A stretch of DNA of 53,484 nt, from assembly GCF_024345835.1 (NCBI RefSeq), contig NZ_JAGQBW010000019.1, positions 1-53,484 on the forward strand, written 5' to 3'. The stretch comes from Synechococcus sp. HJ21-Hayes. GTDB lineage: Bacteria; Cyanobacteriota; Cyanobacteriia; PCC-6307; Cyanobiaceae. Shown here in pieces: positions 42,832 through 50,801 of this stretch (positions within the stretch are counted from its first letter, which is position 1; each line of letters opens with the position of its first letter). The position numbers were made by a program, and so were the translations under genes. The notes under the pieces are model-generated. The model was not told the DNA's origin. It was given only the letters and a program-made list of their open reading frames with translations, and did no database searches.

Positions 42832-43275
42832 TCAGCTGGCAGGACTTGAACCAAGCCAGTTGGGCCGGTGGTTGAGCACGGCGGTGCAGAACTGCAAAAG
42901 CTCCTGCGGTGTCATGTCGTGCTTGGCGTCATTCGTGCGCCAGGCGCAGATCACGAGGTCGGGTTCTGGTTGGTTGGTGCGGTGATCAATGGTTGGGAGC
43001 ATGGCGTAGCGCTTCTTGTGCTCGCCCTTGCCCGTGGCCACTTCACGGTTGTCGTAGGTGCCGATCAGGTCCCAGTCGAGCCACTCTCCTGTCCAGTGGT
43101 CGCGTCCCTGCGATGCCACCACCGCTTCATGGATCGCCAGCCGGTACTGCTGCACATTGCCAGCGCCGCCGCGTTTCTGGTCTCGCTTGGACAGTGTCAC
43201 AGCCTTGCGCTGCACCCAGCCGGGGTAGGTGGCCTTCGAGGCGTCCGGCATCCAGTCAGGAGCGGGGGTGTTCAT
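42832..43275 (-). CDS. HNH-like hypothetical protein
   Basis: 147 residues from ATG 43275. The sequence contains AIHEAVVASQGRDHWTGEWL, then RYAMLPTIDHRTN, then DLVICAWRTNDAKHDMTPQE and LQFCTAVLNHR. The IDHxxx and TNDAKxDMTxxEL pattern recalls the second half of HNH-type endonuclease folds, where an ICxWRTNDAK segment follows the catalytic HH/DH. The usual CxxC zinc pairs are absent. An endonuclease role is therefore tentative. It runs leftward toward the tandem hairpins. Confidence 0.5.
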   Translation of the reverse strand: MNTPAPDWMPDASKATYPGWVQRKAVTLSKRDQKRGGAGNVQQYRLAIHEAVVASQGRDHWTGEWLDWDLIGTYDNREVATGKGEHKKRYAMLPTIDHRTNQPEPDLVICAWRTNDAKHDMTPQELLQFCTAVLNHRPNWLGSSPAS

Positions 43276-43385
43276 CGAGGCTTGGTGCTCATGGACAGAG
43301 ACCGTTTCACTGCATCCTCATCCCCAGAGTTCTGATCGAGATCCTGATCGGCAGCGTTCGGCGGGCCAGACCAAGACCCTTCCGA

Positions 43386-43710
43386 ACCCGGGTGCGCGGG
43401 TATCGGAAGCCATAGCCGTGCCCGATCTCCAGGCCGAGGGTGCCTTCGAACCCAACGGCGACACGATCAAGCTGCGTGGCGAAGCCAAAACCCTCGCGGC
43501 CCTGCAGCTTCTGGGATTCCACCAGCTGCTCGACATCCCACCAACCAGCACAAACGCCAACCTTCAGCCCGCCAAGGCACACACGGTGGGAATACTGCCG
43601 CTTTCGCCCATCGCCACAGAAGAGCAGCAGCTTCAGGCCGTCGACGCCATCTGCACCATCGCCTTGGCCGCCATCGACAACGCCGCCGCCGAAACCCTAG
43701 GTCTGCCCAG
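43386..43710 (+). pseudogene. Decayed third copy of the STAS-GHKL gene with the tail of the propeller gene
   Basis: The segment begins with CCCGGGTGCGCGGGTATCGG, the same join as the end of the propeller gene (37718-37738). It then reads AEGAFEPNGDT fused to IKLRGEAKTLAALQLLGFH, LLDIPPTSTNANLQPAKAHT, ATEEQQLQAVDAICTIALAA and IDNAAAETLG. Compared with 37747-38988, two internal segments are missing: about 30 residues of the first STAS domain and the GHKL N-box, each removed at a short repeated motif (CACG and GCCGC). It then diverges. The copied block therefore spanned at least the end of the propeller gene and the STAS gene. Confidence 0.78.
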
Positions 43711-43814
43711 GCGCCAGTGGGTTCTGGGTGCCCTGAGACGCCCGATCAACACCGATCATGCAGATCACCAGATATCTGGCCTTGGCTTCACTGGCATCGT
43801 GTAGCCCACAATCA

Positions 43815-43849
43815 ACCCACCTTCTCCCGTTCGGAAGGCGTAGGTGGGT
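43815..43849. terminator. Perfect outer-stem hairpin
   Basis: ACCCACCT at 43815-43822 pairs with AGGTGGGT at 43842-43849, with a partly paired loop between (CTTC/GAAG). It has no T tract on either side. It lies just after the decayed STAS copy and could be a terminator or a recombination hairpin. Confidence 0.4.
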
Positions 43850-44035
43850 GGTGATGAGTGACCTTTATCGGCCTTGAACCACCTGCGATTGCGGAAGTAG
43901 TGATCCCCGGTTGGGCGTGATGGTGCAAAGGGCTGGTGGTCAGCCCCGCCAGGAGGGAGAGCATCAAGGCCTATGGCCATGAGCGGATCACCTTGGGGTG
44001 ACGACACTGCAGCCAGAAGCCGCGATGATGGCTGC

Positions 44036-44343
44036 ATGGCTCCTTCATCGCCTCCCACCCTGGACGAGCTGCGCCGGTTGGCTCCGGTGCTGCAGAACAT
44101 CACGGCAGCCCATGGCGGGCTGGGCCTTCAGGTGTTGGCTCGGTGGTTCACGGTTCAGCGGGACCGGGCAGCGACCACGATCTGCTGGTGGAGTTCCCCA
44201 ACAGCCCCAGCTTTGAGCAGTTCATGGATCTCAAGCTGGCGCTGGAGGATCTGCTGAGCGTTCCTGTGGATCTGGTGACCCGCCGGGGTCTGCGGGCTGA
44301 GCTACGCCAGCGCATCGAAGACGAGGCCATCCCTCTTGCCTGA
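44036..44343 (+). pseudogene. Frameshifted MntA-type nucleotidyltransferase
   Basis: ATG 44036 encodes SSPPTLDELRRLAPVLQNIT and then loses frame in the middle of the active-site motif. The next frame gives GSVVHGSAGPGSDHDLLVEF, then LKLALEDLLSVPVDLVTRRG and LRAELRQRIEDEAIPLA. One base is missing within the VFG codons at about 44135 (GTGTTGGC where GTGTTTGGC is expected). Without that single-base loss this would be a complete nucleotidyltransferase of about 102 residues. No hepT follows directly. Confidence 0.77.
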
Positions 44344-44407
44344 CCGCCAGGGCAGCCGTGACTGGACGCTCTTCCTGGGCGACATGCAGCACTTCTGTTC
44401 ATGCACC

Positions 44408-44713
44408 TCAGGGCTGGCCCTGCCCCCGACCGCTCACCGAGCTTCCCAAAGCGAGTCCAGCCAGGATGCTCAGCCCTTGGTTCACCGCCTCATCAATGCG
44501 GCCCTAGGGCCGAGTGCAGAACAGCGCCACAGGGTGCTCGGTTATTGGTCTGGCGGAGGGTCGCTGTGGCTGTCGCTCCAGCGCCGCCAGCCCATGGGCT
44601 CGCACGTACAGCCAGCTCAGGGCGGTGCAGTTGAGCAGGTCAAACGCCAGCGTGGCTCCCTGGAAGCCAAGGATCCCGGTGGAGATCCAAACCACCAGCC
44701 GGCGGGAATCCAT
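44408..44713 (-). pseudogene. Small membrane-protein gene with an in-frame TAG
   Basis: ATG 44713 encodes MDSRRLVVWISTGILGFQG, a second hydrophobic segment (LNCTALSWLYVRAHGL) and a basic Arg/Pro part, then TAG at codon 70 where the paralogue at 17204-17398 has CAG (ARPQGRID versus TRP-stop-GRID). The same frame goes on with a third hydrophobic segment (LSILAGLALGSSVSG) to TGA at 44408. The ancestral protein was thus about 101 residues. The shorter 69-residue form could still be made. Confidence 0.5.
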
Positions 44714-44817
44714 GGAGCCTGACGACGAAGAGCTCCATAGGGTTCCGCAGCGTTGACCTGGCCGTGGTGGCTCAGCTTGGCGATGTCCATAGACTGAGTC
44801 CAGGCTTTGTTCGGGCG

Positions 44818-45108
44818 ATGCGACTCTCGGAACTCCAGGCCCTGACCCCCAGGCTGCAGGCGATCGCTGATCGCTAGGGCGCCTCCAACCTGGCTGTGTT
44901 CGGATCGGTGGCCCGTGATCAGGCCACCGAATCCAGCGATGTGGACCTGCTGGTAGATCTGCCTGCGGGCACAAGCCTCTTTCAGCACGCTGAGCTCAAG
45001 CAGGACATCGAAGGCTTGCTGCAACACAACGTGGATCTGATCCGCCGCCGCAACCTCAAGCCAACCCTGCGGGAACGGGTGGAAGCCGAGGCGGTGCTTC
45101 CGGCATGA
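44818..45108 (+). pseudogene. MntA-type nucleotidyltransferase with an in-frame TAG
   Basis: ATG 44818 starts MRLSELQALTPRLQAIADR, then TAG at codon 20, then the same frame continues GASNLAVFGSVARDQATESS and DVDLLVDLPAGTSLFQH with the GSVAR and SDVD catalytic motifs intact. Homologues usually have a tyrosine at the TAG position (DRYG-like), so TAC or TAT to TAG is the likely change. Restart at GTG 44896 would give a 70-residue protein that lacks the first strand. Its end overlaps the following hepT-like gene (ATGA). Confidence 0.77.
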
Positions 45109-45404
45109 CATCCCGTGACCAGGATGCACTCCGAGACATCCTCGGCGTGATGGAGCGAACCGACTATCTGCAGGATGCCTTGATCCGCTGCATCGAAGTA
45201 TTGGGAGAAGCGGTCAAGCGGCTTAGCCCGGAGTTGCGCGAGCAGAACAGTGATCTCCCCTGGCGCGGGATGGCGGGAATGAGAGATCTCCTGATTCATG
45301 CCTATGACCGGGTGGATCTCGATGAGGTCTGGTAGGCCTACCTCCAGTTCCCAACAATTCGTCAACGCATCGAGAAGATCCTCAGAGCGGCTGAAACCGA
45401 CTGA
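45105..45404 (+). pseudogene. HepT-type HEPN toxin with an in-frame TAG
   Basis: The frame reads LRDILGVMERTDYLQDALIR, VLGEAVKRLSPEL and GMRDLLIHAYDRVDLDEVW, with the HEPN R-x4-H motif (RDLLIH) and the modifiable tyrosine (AY) intact. TAG at codon 77 follows. The frame then continues AYLQFPTIRQRIEKILRAAE to TGA at 45404, as the last helix of the family does. The shortened product would keep the catalytic motif but lose the last helix. It may still be toxic or may be dead. Confidence 0.75.
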
Positions 45405-45538
45405 TCGGCATCCGAGAGCCCACTCGAGGATCTCGACGCTTTTCGCTCCCAGCGATTGCCCCTCAGGCGCCGGAACCCTATGGAATCTTCGCCGTTTCCC
45501 TGTGGCATCGATTCCCGCCCAAACGATCCAGCTACGCC

Positions 45539-46030
45539 ATGGCCGCTGCCTTCCTCGAACCTGGCTGCCTGACGAGCAAAGGCCAGGCAGATGATCACTA
45601 CCTGGCGTTGGTGCAGCGGTATGGCGACACCACTGATGCCAGCGCCCAGGTGAAGGCGATTCAGAACCTTGGGCTGCAGGCGCGCTTTCGAACAGATGGC
45701 CGCATCGAACACCTGATCGAGCAGTTGCAGCGCGGCATTCCCTGCCCGGTGGGTTGGCTGCACAAAGGCCCTGTCTCTGCGCCGACAGGAGGCGGCCACT
45801 GGAGCCTGGTGATCGGCTGGGATCCAGCGACTCGCCAGCTATTGATGCACGACCCCAATGGCGAGGCGGATCTGGTGAACGGCGGCTACGTGAGCACGGC
45901 CATCGGCAGCGGCCAGTCCCTGCGTTATTCCGAGCGCAACTGGGGCCGTCGCTGGCAGGTGGAGGGCACCGGAACCGGCTGGTGGATTGAGATCAACCCT
46001 GCCTTCCTGCAGGTCGCTGGTCCGCAGTGA
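45539..46030 (+). pseudogene. Truncated copy of the C39-like peptidase domain
   Basis: The frame gives MAAAFLEPGCLTSKGQ, then QNLGLQARFRTDGRIEHLIE, CPVGWLHKGPVSAPTGGGHW and MHDPNGEADLVNGGYVSTAI, to the same VAGPQ end as 18373-19437. The lysozyme domain and the catalytic-cysteine segment (RMCFSS, residue 185 of the intact protein) are absent and the upstream DNA is unrelated. The His and Asp/Asn positions survive. With no nucleophile it should be inactive; it is best read as a repeat-borne gene fragment. Confidence 0.8.
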
Positions 46031-46153
46031 CGACCTTCACCCCAACCGTTGCCAATGCTGGGCGATAGACCATCGCTCTCAGCTGAGGCGGCTGGAGCTT
46101 CCTCCACCAGGGGCGCAGCACCCATCGCGCCCTTGAACGACTGCCTGGAGAAC

Positions 46154-46183
46154 CCTCGGCGGATCGCCGGGGCTTCTCTGTTG
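46154..46183 (+). terminator. Hairpin terminator, second copy
   Basis: The same CCTCGGCG-GAT-CGCCGGGG stem-loop followed by CTTCTCTGTT as at 19561-19590, preserved without change. Confidence 0.6.
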
Positions 46184-46506
46184 GGGTCAGCGTTCATGAC
46201 AAGTTGACGGGATGGCCCTCACGGCTGGCAGTAGCACCCAAGCCAATCAAGGGCAAGATGCATTGATCGACTATTGGAATCTCCAAGATGATTAGGGAGG
46301 GTCTGGATAACCCAGAAAACTGCTCACGGTTGGGGCTGAGACTCATGTCCCTCCCTTCACGGACATTTCCCAACAGGCAGTTGTCCAGGCCCTCCTTAGA
46401 TCCAAAGGGCAGGCCCAAGAGTTACATTAGTACGGAAGCTGGCCAAAGGTAACCTCATTGGTGGGTCTCATCTTCAGCATGGGTATTGTTGTCTAGAAGA
46501 CGTTTC
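46184..46506. other. Gene-free stretch between the repeat and a leftward cluster
   Basis: No supportable gene. The first 130 bases resemble the sequence after repeat copy A. The rest is AT-richer and holds the 3' flank of the leftward gene at 46507. Confidence 0.4.
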
Positions 46507-46971
46507 CTATTTTGCCCGTTCGTTGAGGTCGCAGGTGGCCAGGAACGCCAGCCCGCGGCTGAGCAACTCATGCAGCAGCAATTCTGACTCCGGCATCGTG
46601 AGTACCTGATCACAGGCTCCCTTCTCCTGTTCGCTGAGCTCCACATCGAGCTCTTCGATCCAGGCGACTTGATCGAGTTCAAACTCAGCAATCACTAGGG
46701 CATCCAGCAGCTGCGTCAGGGGGAGCGTTAGCTGGCGAACCGGCAATAGCAGAAGCTGGGCCTCCAGCCCCAGTGGGCTGAAGCTGGCGCTCGTGTAATC
46801 CAGCAGGGTGATGTGCAGGCCCACAAGTAGCTGCCAGCGCTGGCGCAGGTTGAGTGTGGTGAAGAACAGGTGATCCTGTCGATACAGCTCCTGCATCAAC
46901 GGTTGTTCAACAGCGCTCGCTGGACAATGCTCAAGTTCAGCCTTCCACCGGTCGAGATCGTTATGCGTCAT
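46507..46971 (-). CDS. Hypothetical helical acidic protein
   Basis: 154 residues, leucine- and glutamate-rich: MTHNDLDRWKAELEHCPASA, LRQRWQLLVGLHITLLDYTS, LLLLPVRQLTLPLTQLLDAL and ELDVELSEQEKGACDQVL. Predicted all-helical and soluble, with no recognised motif. It is the last gene of a leftward cluster, 8 bases after the gene that ends at 46980, and probably shares its transcript. Confidence 0.6.
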   Translation of the reverse strand: MTHNDLDRWKAELEHCPASAVEQPLMQELYRQDHLFFTTLNLRQRWQLLVGLHITLLDYTSASFSPLGLEAQLLLLPVRQLTLPLTQLLDALVIAEFELDQVAWIEELDVELSEQEKGACDQVLTMPESELLLHELLSRGLAFLATCDLNERAK

Positions 46972-46979
46972 GGCTGTGC

Positions 46980-47390
46980 TCAGTCGAGGTCCACGCTTTC
47001 CAGCAACATGCGGCAGCGCATCAGCCGGTCGGCATCGATGGCCCAGCTCACGATTTGGGTGTGCTTGGCTTCACTGTCCGCCTGCATCTCTTCCACAACG
47101 TTGTCGTGGAACTGCTCGAGGTGGCGCACCAGGGTCAGGGCGATCTGCTGATCCTCATAGGCGTTGGTGTTGAGCGTCTCGATCTGCTCCAGCACCTGGC
47201 TCACCTTGGGGCTCGTGGGTTCGGCGCGCTTTTCCTGGCGTTCAGGCTTCTTCTCCTGCATGGCAATCAGCTGTTCAGGGCTGTCGGGGATGGCAACGGC
47301 CGGCGTGGCGGCCTGGAAGCGGTAGCGGCCGTTGGCGCCCTTGGCGTCATCGGCGGAGGGGTTCAGAGGCGGCTGGTTGCTCGGGCTCAT
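46980..47390 (-). CDS. Hypothetical protein with disordered N-terminus and helical C-terminus
   Basis: 136 residues from ATG 47390. The first 70 residues are Pro/Ala/Lys-rich and probably disordered (SPSNQPPLNPSADDAKGANG, EKKPERQEKRAEPTSPK). The second half is a helical bundle (VSQVLEQIETLNTNAYEDQQ, LTLVRHLEQFHDNVVEEMQA, WAIDADRLMRCRMLLESVDL). No family recognised. It lies between the large regulator-like gene upstream and the short helical protein downstream, all on the minus strand, suggesting a three-gene unit. Confidence 0.65.
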   Translation of the reverse strand: MSPSNQPPLNPSADDAKGANGRYRFQAATPAVAIPDSPEQLIAMQEKKPERQEKRAEPTSPKVSQVLEQIETLNTNAYEDQQIALTLVRHLEQFHDNVVEEMQADSEAKHTQIVSWAIDADRLMRCRMLLESVDLD

Positions 47391-47500
47391 CAGGGTCTGG
47401 GCTGAACTACAACCAGCGTTGCCGATGCAGACCTTCAGTGCCCCTGCTCTGATGCGAACGAGGGGGATGCGGCGCTCAGCGCAGAGGTTCCAAGGTCCTG

Positions 47501-49444
47501 CTACACCATCCCGAAGCGCTCTGCCACTTGCGCCCAACGCAGGCTGCCCTGGCGAGTCAAGGCTGCGAAAACCGAATTGGGCTGCTTGTTGAGGTATTCA
47601 GGCACCACACCACTGGCGAGGAACGCGGTGATCTGCGGCCGGCTGGGCATGGCAGCGGTGGCCAGGCTGCTGTGGGCTGCGGTCTGTTCCAACAGCGCTC
47701 GCAGTCGCTCTTCGGTCCAGTAGGTGCGACCGTTGTCGCCCACCAACTGACCCTGGTAGGTGAGGCCCACCTTCGCGGCCACCGCCCCCTGGCCGCCGAG
47801 CCGCTGCACCGCACCCTTCACAGCGGTTGGAAGCTGCAACTGCTTCGGCATCAGCCCCGGGGCGCCAAGCACCACCGCGTAGCGATGCAGGAATTCAGCG
47901 ATGGCATCCTCGCGATGCCAGTAGCCGATCCCGGCGTCTTGCTCAGCATTGGCGATCACTCTCAGATGCAATTCCCATTCCGCCTCGGGCACCTCCAGGG
48001 CGAGTGATGTGTAGAGATCCAGCCGCTGATTGAGATTCAGCGCCATCACAGCCTCGCCAGCTGAGATTGATGCGGATGTTGATTGTCCGATGATCGCGTC
48101 GCCTGGATCGGTATGAAACGGCAGCCGGCCGAGGGTCTGCAGCCACGGCCGAAGCGCGTCGATCAGCCGTTGCCGCTCCTGATGCTCGCGACGGCCGGCC
48201 AGCCGAGCGGCAAGCTCGCGCGGGGTAAGCCCGGCACACTCACCAAGGCGCCGGAAGCGCTGCCGCACCGCCTCACGTGAGATCGGCGGGGAGAGTTGCT
48301 CAGCGATGGTCTGAAGCGTGTCCCCCGCGGCCAACCGGAGGAACCACTCCAAAGCTCTATCGGCTTCGATAGCCCGCTGCAAGTCTTGCAACCAGCGTTG
48401 GGCCCCGCTCACTGAGTGGAACTGATCGCTGTACGCCTGGAGCAGAACCGCTTGCAGGCCCTCGGCGGCCAGCTGCCGGTTGGCAGCACCGCTGCCGATA
48501 GCCGCGATGTCCATGAATATGCAGCGCAGCTGTTGCAGCTCCCGGCTGCGGTGGCTCAGGCCGCTGAAGTGCTCAACGGTGAGTGAAGCCAGCTCCTCCA
48601 GCATGCGTTGGGCACCGGGTAGCTCCGCCGCTGCGCCGCCGATCAGAGCGGAGGCTCGCTCCAACCACTGCTGATTCTCCTGAACCTCCTCGAAACGTGG
48701 CTGTTCCGGCTGAGAAGACCATCGGTCCGCTGAGAAGGGGAAGAGTGCTGCCATGGCGTCGGCGAAGGCTGAGGCTGGCGGCGGGGTGAGCGGCTCAGCG
48801 GGTTGCGGTGGCATGAACAGATCGAAGGCTCGTTGGGGCGTGAACAGTTCGGCCGCAGGCGCTGTCAGGGGGAAGGGAAGTTGCAGCCGTTCCAGTCCAT
48901 CGCGCAACTCCTGCAACCCATTGCTCCCCACGCCGCGCAGGCCCAGCACCTGCTCTTCATCCAGACCGATCAGATCACTGAGCTGGTGGTGGCCGTTGCG
49001 GCGCAGGCTGTTCTCCAGCCGCAGGCTCATGCCCAGCAGGGCAATGTCGTGGTGGGATTCGCGTGATGCCTTCTCAGTACAACCGTGGGGGCTGCGACTC
49101 TGCTCGTAGACGTGCAGCGCTGGCAACTTCAGCGCAAGAACCGGCTGCAGCGTTGCCACGGCACGCAGCAGCGAGGGGTCGGCGGCCGGATCGATTTGCC
49201 CCCGCTCGAGCACAGGTTGGAGCTCGCGGCACCGCTGCGGTTCTTCGCACAGCCCCAAGACGGTGATCAACAGCTCGCGGCGCTGAGCTGGACGGAGGCC
49301 AGCCAGGTTTCCCCGCAACTGATGGCTAGACAGGAAGATGGAGTCGTCCCACCCGAGGCTGCACCAGCAATCGCGCAGCTGCTCGATGGCGTTGCTGACC
49401 ATCGTGAGCGCAAGGCCAGCGGTGTGCGAATCGAGGCAGGTCAT
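47501..49444 (-). CDS. Large protein with RpoA-CTD-like and sigma-region-4-like helices
   Basis: 647 residues from ATG 49444; an earlier start at 49585 would overlap the divergent gene. Residues about 137-185 (LGMSLRLENSLRRNGHHQL, IGLDEEQVLGLRGVGSNGLQ) closely follow the C-terminal domain of the RNA polymerase alpha subunit, a helix-hairpin-helix DNA contact. A later segment (DTLQTIAEQLSPPISREAVR, QRFRRLGECAGLT) looks like a sigma region 4 helix-turn-helix. The rest is helical. Similar arrays occur in proteins of phage-defence and NTPase contexts, but I do not recognise the family. It could be a DNA-binding regulator of the divergent pair. Confidence 0.65.
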   Translation of the reverse strand: MTCLDSHTAGLALTMVSNAIEQLRDCWCSLGWDDSIFLSSHQLRGNLAGLRPAQRRELLITVLGLCEEPQRCRELQPVLERGQIDPAADPSLLRAVATLQPVLALKLPALHVYEQSRSPHGCTEKASRESHHDIALLGMSLRLENSLRRNGHHQLSDLIGLDEEQVLGLRGVGSNGLQELRDGLERLQLPFPLTAPAAELFTPQRAFDLFMPPQPAEPLTPPPASAFADAMAALFPFSADRWSSQPEQPRFEEVQENQQWLERASALIGGAAAELPGAQRMLEELASLTVEHFSGLSHRSRELQQLRCIFMDIAAIGSGAANRQLAAEGLQAVLLQAYSDQFHSVSGAQRWLQDLQRAIEADRALEWFLRLAAGDTLQTIAEQLSPPISREAVRQRFRRLGECAGLTPRELAARLAGRREHQERQRLIDALRPWLQTLGRLPFHTDPGDAIIGQSTSASISAGEAVMALNLNQRLDLYTSLALEVPEAEWELHLRVIANAEQDAGIGYWHREDAIAEFLHRYAVVLGAPGLMPKQLQLPTAVKGAVQRLGGQGAVAAKVGLTYQGQLVGDNGRTYWTEERLRALLEQTAAHSSLATAAMPSRPQITAFLASGVVPEYLNKQPNSVFAALTRQGSLRWAQVAERFGMV

Positions 49445-49571
49445 GGGAGGCCGTTGGGTATGCGGACAGTGAAAACGCAACGCCGCACCTGCGAGAGGGT
49501 TGCGTGCGAATGACAGTGCCGAGCCCAGACTGCAGATCCATGCAGACTGAGGAGCTGCCCACAGCGCGGTC

Positions 49572-50711
49572 ATGCCAATCCTCAACGCTTTTGATGCTGC
49601 CCCGGGGCGAACAGTGGAGGTGGTGTGGGGTGATCTGTTCGCCGAAGCGATTGATGTGGACCTCCTCGTGATCTCCGCCTGGGTTGACCACTATGAGCCT
49701 GATCCTGGGTCGATGGTGGCGGTTCTTCTGGAGCGCTGTGGCCTGAAGGTGGGAGATCTGCGGCGTCAACTGGATTTCAGTAAGGAACCAATGATTCGAG
49801 GGTGGGTCTCGTATCCCCTTGAACGGCTTAAGCCCCCACCGCGGTGGCCGGACCAGTCGATGACCCGCTTCAAGCGATTGGCGGTGGTTGAAAGCCTGCG
49901 CGAACCCAAGCAGGAGAGCACGGAAAAAACCGTATTCCGCCAGCTTTTCTGTTTGCTGGCGCTGATGCCGCTGCATGACATCGAATGCACGAGCGTGGCG
50001 ACACCGCTGCTGAACACCGGCCGCCAAAAGGCGGAGCCTGAGCAGCTCTATCCCGCCATGATGCGCGCCGTTGGCAATGGCTTTCGGCATGTACCCGACC
50101 TGCACAAGCTGGTGATCTTTGATCTGAAGCGGCAACCCCTGGATCTGCTGTGCTCACAGATTGACAACAAGCTGGGACGCAACTCTCTGCAGAGAATCAG
50201 CCTCAATCAGGACCACCAAGAGCAGCTCAAGCGGTTGTTGCAGACCGTTGAGGCCTTCCAGGAGAAACATGGTGAAGTGGCAAATGATCCGGCGCTACGT
50301 GGCTACTTCACCAACATCATCCAACAACTGCGTGGCAAGGAGGTCACTTTGGTGACCTTGGCGATTGAGGGGCGGAAGGTGCTTGAGGCGCTGGTCGCCA
50401 AGCGCTTGCGCGGGCGTGGTCGTGAATTGAACCTCTACAGCAAGATCAAAGTGCTCTCGAAGGATGCGGCCGTGAGTGCCTGGTCGGCCAGTGCCATGCA
50501 CACGGTGCGTACGTTCGGGAACTGGATGGGCCATGCACCCCAGGATGAGAACACGGATGTGATGCCTCAGCGTGGTGTTGAAGCCAGCGACATGCTGTTG
50601 ATGCTGTATGCCCTGCAGCGGGTTCTCAGCGATTACCCCTGGCCGATCGGCGCCAAATCCAAACCTTATGTGAAGCGTCTGCCGCCGAAGCCCATCCCGC
50701 CGATGCACTGA
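49572..50711 (+). CDS. Macro-like and HEPN-like (DUF4145-type) two-domain protein
   Basis: 379 residues. The N-terminal 170 residues (TVEVVWGDLFAEAIDVDLLV, ISAWVDHYEPDPGSMVAVLL, LHDIECTSVATPLLNTGRQK) have the strand pattern of macro domains, which bind ADP-ribose or derivatives, though without the usual NAAN motif. The C-terminal part (about 240-379: VTLAIEGRKVLEALVAKRLR, LSKDAAVSAWSASAMHTVRT, FGNWMGH) resembles the DUF4145/HEPN helical domain. It is divergent from the regulator-like gene and 90 bases before the GHKL-peptidase gene, with which it probably forms an operon. Fold calls are tentative. Confidence 0.6.
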   Translation: MPILNAFDAAPGRTVEVVWGDLFAEAIDVDLLVISAWVDHYEPDPGSMVAVLLERCGLKVGDLRRQLDFSKEPMIRGWVSYPLERLKPPPRWPDQSMTRFKRLAVVESLREPKQESTEKTVFRQLFCLLALMPLHDIECTSVATPLLNTGRQKAEPEQLYPAMMRAVGNGFRHVPDLHKLVIFDLKRQPLDLLCSQIDNKLGRNSLQRISLNQDHQEQLKRLLQTVEAFQEKHGEVANDPALRGYFTNIIQQLRGKEVTLVTLAIEGRKVLEALVAKRLRGRGRELNLYSKIKVLSKDAAVSAWSASAMHTVRTFGNWMGHAPQDENTDVMPQRGVEASDMLLMLYALQRVLSDYPWPIGAKSKPYVKRLPPKPIPPMH

Positions 50712-50801
50712 GCCACTAGCCCAGCCAGCCGTCATTCGCACAGCTGCCTCGCAGCTGGTGCCCGCATCCCGGAGGCTTGCTGTAGTTGCATCCCAACCAC
50801 G

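Larger units (their letters stand above)
45536..46193 (+). repeat. Long direct repeat, copy B
   Basis: This is the partner of 18943-19600, at a constant offset of 26,593 bases. It contains the C39 domain remnant and the same terminator. The near-identity of the last 500 bases, coding and non-coding alike, contrasts with the diverged beginning. Confidence 0.85.

Noticed and set aside
44740-44820. Minus-strand MDIAKLSHHGQ resembling the VapB start MDTAKLFSSGR
   Set aside because: Similarity stops after a few residues and nothing VapB-like follows; treated as chance.
44504-45335. Genetic recoding of TAG as an amino acid
   Set aside because: TAG ends clearly complete genes in the same region (for example 41431 and 42518) with no sensible continuation, and neighbouring genes are decaying by other means, so nonsense mutation is the simpler reading.
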